DNA of 20,086 bases. Source: an uncultured Lachnospiraceae bacterium. Lineage in GTDB: Bacteria; Bacillota; Clostridia; Lachnospirales; Lachnospiraceae. Location: NCBI GenBank assembly GCA_905236615.1, contig CAJORC010000229.1, forward strand, positions 1-20,086, given 5' to 3'. A program made the position numbers and the translations under genes. Every line of letters starts with the position of its first letter. Positions within the stretch are counted from its first letter, which is position 1. Under the pieces are notes generated by a model. That model was given only the letters and a program-made list of their open reading frames with translations. It was not told where the DNA came from and searched no databases. Shown piece after piece: positions 14,863 to 20,086 of the stretch.

Positions 14863-15699
14863 ATGAATCATTTTTTGATCGTTGTAAATGCTGACAGGGA
14901 TAGAGACTTAGAAACAACAAATTACCTTAAGAAAACTCTTGAAGATGCCGGGAAAACAACTGAACTGCATATATCAAAAGCTGACAGGTATGGTAATTAT
15001 ACTCCGATAAAAGATATTTCAGACGGTACGGACTGTGTTATAGTTCTGGGCGGTGACGGTACATTTATTGCTGCAGCGAGGGATGTATCAAGCCACGGAA
15101 TACCGATGCTTGGCATAAATCTTGGAAGACTCGGATTTCTTACGGATATCGAGGTCAGTCAGATTCCCTATGCGGTTCAGAAGATAAGCGCGGGTGAATA
15201 TACTATCGAAGAACGTATGATGCTCTGCGGAAAAACATTTAAGGAAAACGGCGCCATAAAAGGTGAGTCAAGAGCCTTAAATGATATAGTCATACATAAT
15301 TCCACCTGTCTGAAGATTTCAGAATACATTCTGGAAGTTGACGGCAGGGAGCTTGGAACTTATCTTGCAGACGGACTTATTGTATGTACTCCGACCGGTT
15401 CCACTGCGTATTCCATGTCGGCAGGAGGTCCTATCATAGAGCCGACTGCGAGAATGATGGTTGTAACGCCGGTATGTCCGCATACTCTGAATACCAGAAG
15501 CATTGTCCTTTCACCTGACAGCAATATAAAGATCATTGCAAAAGCTGTGGAAAACACTGTTGTTTTTGACGGGCATAATCCTGTAAATGCTGACAGATAC
15601 GATTATGTAACAGTGAGACCTTCCAGAAAGGTAACACGGATACTCCGTATCGGACAGGGAAGTTTTCTTTCGGTTCTTTCAAAGAAATTTAACTCTTAA
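14863..15699 (+). CDS. nadK: NAD kinase
   Basis: Phosphorylates NAD to NADP, the cytoplasmic source of NADPH that also feeds the FabG step and the MEP pathway encoded nearby. The 278-residue product has the nucleotide motif LGGDGTFIAAARD at 62-74 with the catalytic Asp65, GINLGRLGFLTDI at 84-96, the ALNDIVIHN segment at 138-146 in which Asn-Asp replaces the more common Asn-Glu, and the Gly-rich CTPTGSTAYSMSAGGPI at 175-191. The length is normal for short bacterial NadK. ATG 14863 lies 2 bp after the tlyA stop with a weak GGA at 14851-14853. The tlyA-nadK-argR-recN order is a conserved Firmicutes block. Confidence 0.95.
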   Translation: MNHFLIVVNADRDRDLETTNYLKKTLEDAGKTTELHISKADRYGNYTPIKDISDGTDCVIVLGGDGTFIAAARDVSSHGIPMLGINLGRLGFLTDIEVSQIPYAVQKISAGEYTIEERMMLCGKTFKENGAIKGESRALNDIVIHNSTCLKISEYILEVDGRELGTYLADGLIVCTPTGSTAYSMSAGGPIIEPTARMMVVTPVCPHTLNTRSIVLSPDSNIKIIAKAVENTVVFDGHNPVNADRYDYVTVRPSRKVTRILRIGQGSFLSVLSKKFNS

Positions 15700-15717
15700 A
15701 GAGACGGTTTAGTAAAT

Positions 15718-16167
15718 ATGAAAAAGAATAGACAACAGAGAATTCTTGAACTGATAAATAAATATGAGATAGAGACGCAGGAAGAACTTGCGGAAAAGCT
15801 CAGAGAAGACGGATTTGACGTTACGCAGGCAACTGTGTCGAGAGATATCCGTGATATGCAGCTGACCAAAATTGCAATATCAAATGGCAGGCAGAAGTAT
15901 ATCAGATCGCTGGGAGGAAGCGGTCAGCTCGAGGAAAAATACATAAGGGTTTTGAAAGAAGGAATGATCTCTGCGGAAACAGCCGGAAATCTTATTGTTA
16001 TCCGGACAGTTACCGGAATGGCAATGGCTGTTGCCACGGCTCTGGATTCACTTGATTTCAAGGAAATGCTCGGGTGTATTGCTGGTGATGACACTATTTT
16101 CTGCGCCATTAAAGATGCGGATGAAACAGAGGGAGTAAAAACCCGTATATTGGAAATGTTAAAATAA
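15718..16167 (+). CDS. argR: Arginine repressor ArgR
   Basis: Hexameric transcription factor that binds ARG boxes when arginine is present, repressing biosynthesis and, in Bacillus AhrC, activating catabolism. The 149-residue product has an N-terminal winged helix with QEELAEKLREDGFDVTQATVSRDI at about 21-44, including the Ser41-Arg42 recognition pair, and a C-terminal oligomerisation/arginine domain with TVTGMAMAVATALD at 97-110 and GCIAGDDTIF at 119-128, whose Asp pair binds arginine. ATG 15718 is 18 bp after nadK. The upstream gap shows only a weak GAGACGG ribosome site and no clear ARG box, so autoregulation is not evident here. Position between nadK and recN is standard in Firmicutes and does not imply arginine genes nearby. 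Confidence 0.96.
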   Translation: MKKNRQQRILELINKYEIETQEELAEKLREDGFDVTQATVSRDIRDMQLTKIAISNGRQKYIRSLGGSGQLEEKYIRVLKEGMISAETAGNLIVIRTVTGMAMAVATALDSLDFKEMLGCIAGDDTIFCAIKDADETEGVKTRILEMLK

Positions 16168-16200
16168 AATATCTGGGAGAGCTGAAGATTAGAGGAGAAA

Positions 16201-17886
16201 ATGTTAGTTAGCTTAAATGTAAAAAATCTTGCCCTGATAGATGAGAGTCAGGTATTTCTGTCGAATGGCCTTAACATCTTTTCGGGTGAGACCGGTGCCG
16301 GAAAGTCCCTTGTAATTGGCTCGGTAAATCTGGGACTTGGGGGAAAAGCCGGCAGGGATGTTGAAAGGGATAAAAGCAAACCTGCCGAGATTGAACTTGT
16401 ATTTACTGTTGAATCAGATGAGGAAAAAGAAAAATTAAGGGAGATGGATATCCCCCTTGATGATGACAATATACTTGTAATAAAACGTAGAATAAAGGAT
16501 GGACGGGGGATAACGAAAGTTAACGGCGAGACGCTGAGCGCCTCTGAATTAAAGGAACTTTCGTCTTTATTCATCGACATACACGGTCAGCATGAACACC
16601 AGTCACTCCTTTATCAGAAGAATCATCTGAAAATACTCGACAGGTATGCGGGAGAAGAGTTTGCAAAAAGCTTTGCAGTTTACGGCAGTCATTATGATAA
16701 TTATAAAAAACTGCTTGGAGAGATCGATTCGGTTAATTCGGATGAGGCTTCAAGAATAAGGGAAGCCGATCTGCTGCGATATGAGATCGAAGAGATAGAA
16801 AATGCTTCTCTTGCAGATGGCGAAGATGAGGAACTTGAGAAAAAGTTCCATCTGATGAATAATTCAAAGAAAATTGCCGAGGCTGTCGGAGGTGCCTTTG
16901 AGTTACTGGGCGGAGATGAAGCCGCAGGAGAAATGATCGGACGGGCTGTAAGGCTTGTGCAGGAGATTTCTTCGGATGATGAAAGGGCAGCAGGTCTTTA
17001 TGAAGAACTGGAGTCGATAGACAGCCTTGTTGCTGATTTTAGGAAAGATGCGGAGAATTATCTTCGTGAAATTGAGTTTTCGGAAGAGGATTTTAATAAC
17101 GTTACCTCCAGACTTGATAAGATCAATCAGATAAAATCGAAATACGGTCAGACATTTTCTGATATAGAAAAGTCTTTATCAGAGCGGAAAGAACGTCTTG
17201 AAAAAATAGAGAATTTTGATTCTTATATTGCAGACTTAAAGAATAAGATTTCGGAAGAAGAAAAGGCACTGGATAAGGCTGCTGCAGCCCTGACAAGTTT
17301 CAGACAGCATGCGGCAACGGAACTGGGCTGGAAACTTCAGAAAGCACTTGTGGAGCTGAATTTCCCTGATGTAAAATTTACGATAGACGTAAGGGAGACA
17401 GACGTATATACTGTAAGTGGCAGAGATGAAGTTGAATTTATGCTTTCATCAAATCCGGGTGAGCCCTTGAGACCGCTTAAGAATATAGCTTCGGGCGGTG
17501 AGCTTTCAAGAGTTATGCTTGCGTTAAAGACCGTACTTGCAGATACAGATTCAATAGATACTCTTATCTTTGATGAGATTGATACGGGAATAAGCGGAAG
17601 AACGGCGCAGAAGGTATCTGAGTGCCTGAGCAGACTCGCAAAGAGACATCAGGTTATCTGTATCACCCATCTGCCGCAGATAGCTGCAATGGCTGACCAC
17701 CATTTCCTTATACAGAAGAATGTCAGGGATGAGCGGACAGTTACCGAGATAAAAGAACTTGAAGGAACTGAGATAACAGATGAGCTTTCAAGGATAATCG
17801 GCGGCGCGGTCGTTACAGATACGGTCAGACAGAGCGCTGACGAAATGAAAAAACTTGCTGATGATTTTAAGAAACATGATATATAA
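16201..17886 (+). CDS. recN: DNA repair protein RecN
   Basis: SMC-like ATPase that acts early at double-strand breaks and in recombination. The 561-residue product has the expected layout: N-terminal Walker A GETGAGKS at 29-36 in SGETGAGKSLVIGS, the RecN-typical DIHGQHEHQSLL near 128-139, a central acidic, helical coiled-coil region (about 150-370), then the ABC signature ASGGELSRVMLALK at 430-443, Walker B LIFDEIDTGISG at 455-466, and QVICITHLPQIAAMADHH after it. ATG 16201 has AGAGGAG at 16191-16197, slightly close to the start. The upstream 33-bp gap shows no obvious LexA box. In many spore formers spoIVB and spo0A follow; here glgA does, 24 bp later. Confidence 0.96.
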   Translation: MLVSLNVKNLALIDESQVFLSNGLNIFSGETGAGKSLVIGSVNLGLGGKAGRDVERDKSKPAEIELVFTVESDEEKEKLREMDIPLDDDNILVIKRRIKDGRGITKVNGETLSASELKELSSLFIDIHGQHEHQSLLYQKNHLKILDRYAGEEFAKSFAVYGSHYDNYKKLLGEIDSVNSDEASRIREADLLRYEIEEIENASLADGEDEELEKKFHLMNNSKKIAEAVGGAFELLGGDEAAGEMIGRAVRLVQEISSDDERAAGLYEELESIDSLVADFRKDAENYLREIEFSEEDFNNVTSRLDKINQIKSKYGQTFSDIEKSLSERKERLEKIENFDSYIADLKNKISEEEKALDKAAAALTSFRQHAATELGWKLQKALVELNFPDVKFTIDVRETDVYTVSGRDEVEFMLSSNPGEPLRPLKNIASGGELSRVMLALKTVLADTDSIDTLIFDEIDTGISGRTAQKVSECLSRLAKRHQVICITHLPQIAAMADHHFLIQKNVRDERTVTEIKELEGTEITDELSRIIGGAVVTDTVRQSADEMKKLADDFKKHDI

Positions 17887-17897
17887 AAAACCAAACA

Positions 17898-17913
17898 TGA
17901 GGTGAATATTATG
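17898..17913 (+). promoter_or_regulatory. Strong ribosome binding site fixing the glgA start at 17911
   Basis: TGAGGTGA at 17898-17905 matches the anti-Shine-Dalgarno over eight bases and sits 5 bases before ATG 17911. An in-frame GTG at 17902 lies inside this site, so it is part of the ribosome binding sequence rather than the initiator. Confidence 0.8.
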
Positions 17914-19356
17914 AAAAACGTTTTGTTTATCGCATCAGAAGCAGTACCATTTATTAAGACAGGAGGATTGGCTGACGTAGTTGGATCATTGCCGGCGTGT
18001 TTTGATAAGCGTTATTTTGATGTCCGTGTCATGATACCTAAGTACAACTGCATGTATCAGAAATATAAAGACATGCTCGAGTACATCACAAATTTCTACA
18101 TGGATTATAACGGCAGAAGCACATATGTCGGAATATTCAGATGTCAGTGGAACGGAGTTACATTCTATTTCATAGATAATGAATATTACTTCTCAGGTGA
18201 GTCAGCTTATACCAGCGATATGAAGTGGGATCTTGAGAGATTTATATTCTTCTCGAGAGCAGCCCTTTCGGCATTGCCGTTAATTGATTTCCATCCTGAT
18301 ATCATTCACTGTCACGACTGGCAGACAGGAATAGTTCCTGTATACCTGCATGACAGCTTCCACGAAGGTGAATTTTACCGTGATATGAAATCTGTTATCA
18401 CGATCCACAACCTTAAGTTCCAGGGTACATGGGATGTAAAGACTGTTCAGCGTTTCTCAGGACTTTCATCTTACTATTTCGCTCCGGACAAGCTTGAAGC
18501 TTATAAGGATGCAAATATCTTGAAGGGCGGAATCGTATTCGCGGATGCGATAACGACTGTTAGCCGTACTTATGCTGAAGAGATCAAGACCGAATTCTAC
18601 GGCGAAAAGCTTGATGGACTTTTGAAGGCGAGAGAGCATGACCTCCGCGGTATCGTAAACGGAATTGATTACAATGATTACAATCCCGAGACAGATAATT
18701 TCCTGCCCAATAAGTATTCGAAGAAAACTTTCCGTAAGGAGAAGATCAAGAATAAGAGAGCACTTCAGGATCAGCTCGGACTTGAGAGAAATGACGGTGC
18801 TTTCATGATCGGTATCGTTTCAAGACTTACAGGACAGAAGGGTATCGACCTTGTGGCTTATATCATGGATGAGCTTATGCAGGAAGATGTTCAGGTTGTT
18901 GTTCTTGGAACAGGTGAGGAGCAGTACGAGAACATGTTCCGCCACTTTGACTGGAAATATAACAACCGCTGCCGTGCGAACATTTATTATTCGGAAGAGC
19001 TTTCACACAAAATCTACGGTTCATGTGATGCCTTCCTTATGCCGTCACTTTTCGAGCCTTGCGGACTTTCACAGTTAATGGCTCTCCGTTACGGCACGGT
19101 TCCGATCGTTCGTGAGACAGGCGGACTTAAGGACACGGTTGTTCCTTATAATGAATACGAGGGAACAGGAACTGGATTTACCTTTACTAATTTCAATGCC
19201 CACGAAATGCTTAATGCTATCAGATATGCAAGAGGCGTATTCGTTGCACATCGTCGTGAGTGGAATAAGATTATCGACAGAGGCATGGATGCAGACTTCT
19301 CATGGTGGAATTCTGCAAGACAGTATCAGGAGATGTATGACTGGCTGAAACCGTAA
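17911..19356 (+). CDS. glgA: Glycogen synthase GlgA (ADP-glucose, GT5)
   Basis: Adds glucose from ADP-glucose to alpha-1,4-glucan for glycogen storage. The 481-residue product is the usual size for bacterial GT5 enzymes. The ADP-glucose-binding KTGGLADVVGSLP lies at residues 16-28, followed by HCHDWQTGIVPVYL in the N-terminal domain, the HNLKFQG segment, VNGIDYNDYNP, the linker SRLTGQKGIDL at 304-314 and the C-terminal catalytic EPCGLSQLMALRYG with Glu382. The frame is open from GTG 17902, but ATG 17911 is preferred (see its ribosome site). No other glycogen genes are in the window. The gene follows recN by 24 bp with no terminator between, and a strong terminator lies after it, so it may be the last gene of the long operon or have its own promoter inside recN. 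Confidence 0.95.
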   Translation: MKNVLFIASEAVPFIKTGGLADVVGSLPACFDKRYFDVRVMIPKYNCMYQKYKDMLEYITNFYMDYNGRSTYVGIFRCQWNGVTFYFIDNEYYFSGESAYTSDMKWDLERFIFFSRAALSALPLIDFHPDIIHCHDWQTGIVPVYLHDSFHEGEFYRDMKSVITIHNLKFQGTWDVKTVQRFSGLSSYYFAPDKLEAYKDANILKGGIVFADAITTVSRTYAEEIKTEFYGEKLDGLLKAREHDLRGIVNGIDYNDYNPETDNFLPNKYSKKTFRKEKIKNKRALQDQLGLERNDGAFMIGIVSRLTGQKGIDLVAYIMDELMQEDVQVVVLGTGEEQYENMFRHFDWKYNNRCRANIYYSEELSHKIYGSCDAFLMPSLFEPCGLSQLMALRYGTVPIVRETGGLKDTVVPYNEYEGTGTGFTFTNFNAHEMLNAIRYARGVFVAHRREWNKIIDRGMDADFSWWNSARQYQEMYDWLKP

Positions 19357-19377
19357 ATTTGATTTAAAAGTATTTCA

Positions 19378-19411
19378 AGGGCGGGTGATGATCAACCCGC
19401 CCTATGATTTT
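19378..19411 (+). terminator. Rho-independent terminator after glgA
   Basis: AGGGCGGGT at 19378-19386 pairs perfectly (9 bp, GC-rich) with ACCCGCCCT at 19395-19403 around the 8-base loop GATGATCA. It is followed by ATGATTTTA, a modest T-rich tail. It lies 22 bp after the glgA stop and before the next gene, marking the end of the glgA transcript. Confidence 0.85.
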
Positions 19412-19426
19412 ATGATGGGATAAAAA

Positions 19427-20086
19427 ATGGCATTTGACGGGATTACTACTGCGGCAGTGACCGCGGAACTTAGAAATAATTTAATGCAGGGGCGGATATA
19501 TAAGATAGCACAGCCTGAAAATGACGAGATATTACTTACAGTGAAGACTGTTGATGGTGCGACAAAGAGGGTATTGATATCAGCCGGTGCGTCGCTGCCT
19601 TTTGTATATTTTACAGAAACTAACAAGCAGAGCCCGATGACAGCACCCGGATTCTGTATGCTTTTAAGAAAGCACCTGCAGAACGGAAGGATTACTGATG
19701 TAAGCCAGCCGGGACTTGAGAGGATCATAAGGATTTCCGTAGAGCACCTAAACGAAATGGGTGATATGTGCAGGAAAGTGCTTGTGATAGAGCTCATGGG
19801 TAAGTACTCCAACATCATTTTCTGCGATGATGAAGATAAGATAATTGATGCTATAAAGCATGTCCCGCTTACCGTGAGTTCAGTCAGGGAAGTTCTTCCG
19901 GGAAGAAACTATTTTATACCCGAAACACAGGATAAGAAAGATCCGACCGTGGAAATAACTTTTGAGGATTTCAAGAGTACACTGACAGCTAAAGCACAGA
20001 ACAATATAAAGGCACTTTATAACAGTTATACCGGATTTTCACCGGTCATGGCATCGGAACTCTGCTTCAGAGCCGGAATTGACGGA
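19427..20086 (+). CDS. rqcH: NFACT family ribosome quality control protein RqcH, 3'-truncated by window edge
   Basis: RqcH binds the peptidyl-tRNA-obstructed 50S subunit and recruits tRNA-Ala to add C-terminal alanine tails that mark stalled chains for degradation. Older annotations call it fibronectin-binding protein FbpA. The frame reads 220 codons from ATG 19427 to the window end with no stop. Visible residues belong to the NFACT-N domain: MAFDGITTAAVTAEL at 1-15, GRIYKIAQP at 22-30, PGFCMLLRKHLQNGRI at 74-89, GLERIIRI at 96-103, VLVIELMGKYSNIIF at 118-132, and VLPGRNYFIP at 156-165. Residue 98 is Glu where family members such as B. subtilis RqcH have Asp, followed by the conserved Arg99. 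A weak GGGA at 19417-19420 precedes the start. The family is usually 550-600 residues, so more than half is missing. Confidence 0.93.
   Translation, partial: MAFDGITTAAVTAELRNNLMQGRIYKIAQPENDEILLTVKTVDGATKRVLISAGASLPFVYFTETNKQSPMTAPGFCMLLRKHLQNGRITDVSQPGLERIIRISVEHLNEMGDMCRKVLVIELMGKYSNIIFCDDEDKIIDAIKHVPLTVSSVREVLPGRNYFIPETQDKKDPTVEITFEDFKSTLTAKAQNNIKALYNSYTGFSPVMASELCFRAGIDG

Noticed and set aside
16168..16200. LexA/SOS box before recN or ARG box near argR
   Set aside because: No palindrome resembling the known operators was found in these short gaps.
17902..17904. GTG at 17902 as the glgA start
   Set aside because: It lies inside the strong TGAGGTGA ribosome site, which is correctly spaced for ATG 17911.
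19402..19818. Minus-strand frame of 138 codons
   Set aside because: It is antisense to the clearly homologous NFACT-N coding region and has no recognisable domain.
1..20086. A new defence, mobile or biosynthetic system
   Set aside because: Every sizeable frame matches a core housekeeping family except the lipoprotein; there are no repeats, integrases, transposases, toxin-antitoxin pairs or base-composition breaks.

Overview
The window is a densely packed, all plus-strand stretch of chromosomal housekeeping genes. The gene order (fab cluster; asp23-nusB-xseAB-ispA-dxs-tlyA-nadK-argR-recN) and the use of type II fatty acid synthesis, the MEP isoprenoid pathway and an RqcH-type NFACT protein point to an anaerobic Firmicute. 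A Clostridia/Lachnospiraceae-like gut or rumen organism is the best guess. Base composition looks moderate and even throughout. I see no tRNA, rRNA, insertion sequence, phage, CRISPR array or other sign of recent transfer.

Region 1 (1-5870) is the distal part of a fatty acid synthesis operon: fabD (5' end cut by the window edge), fabG, fabF, fabZ, a single fused accD-accA gene and fabH. Together they cover malonyl-CoA formation (carboxyltransferase half only), malonyl loading on ACP, initiation, elongation, ketoreduction and dehydration. Enoyl reductase, acpP, accB and accC are not in view. Most junctions are tight: fabG/fabF overlap by ATGA, and the others are 7-19 bp apart.

Region 2 (5922-8862) holds prfC (peptide chain release factor 3) and, one base later, a putative surface lipoprotein with a transglutaminase-like domain. 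A 162-bp gap (8863-9024) follows. It is the longest gene-free stretch in the window and holds a 10-bp perfect hairpin and a good sigma-A-type promoter.

Region 3 (9025-17886) is one long operon: asp23/Gls24-family gene, nusB, xseA, xseB, ispA, dxs, tlyA, nadK, argR, recN. It mixes transcription antitermination, DNA repair, isoprenoid precursor synthesis, rRNA methylation, NADP supply and arginine regulation, a grouping widely conserved in Firmicutes. Several genes overlap (asp23/nusB, xseA/xseB, xseB/ispA, dxs/tlyA), suggesting translational coupling.

Region 4 (17911-20086) has glgA (glycogen synthase), a clear rho-independent terminator, and the first 220 codons of an rqcH/NFACT gene that runs off the window end.

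This is essentially ordinary core genome and I do not see a previously undescribed system. The points most worth a second look are the AccD-AccA fusion together with the absence of accB/accC from their usual slots, the transglutaminase-like lipoprotein, glgA in the position where spoIVB-spo0A usually follows recN in spore formers, and an Asp-to-Glu change at a functionally important site of RqcH.
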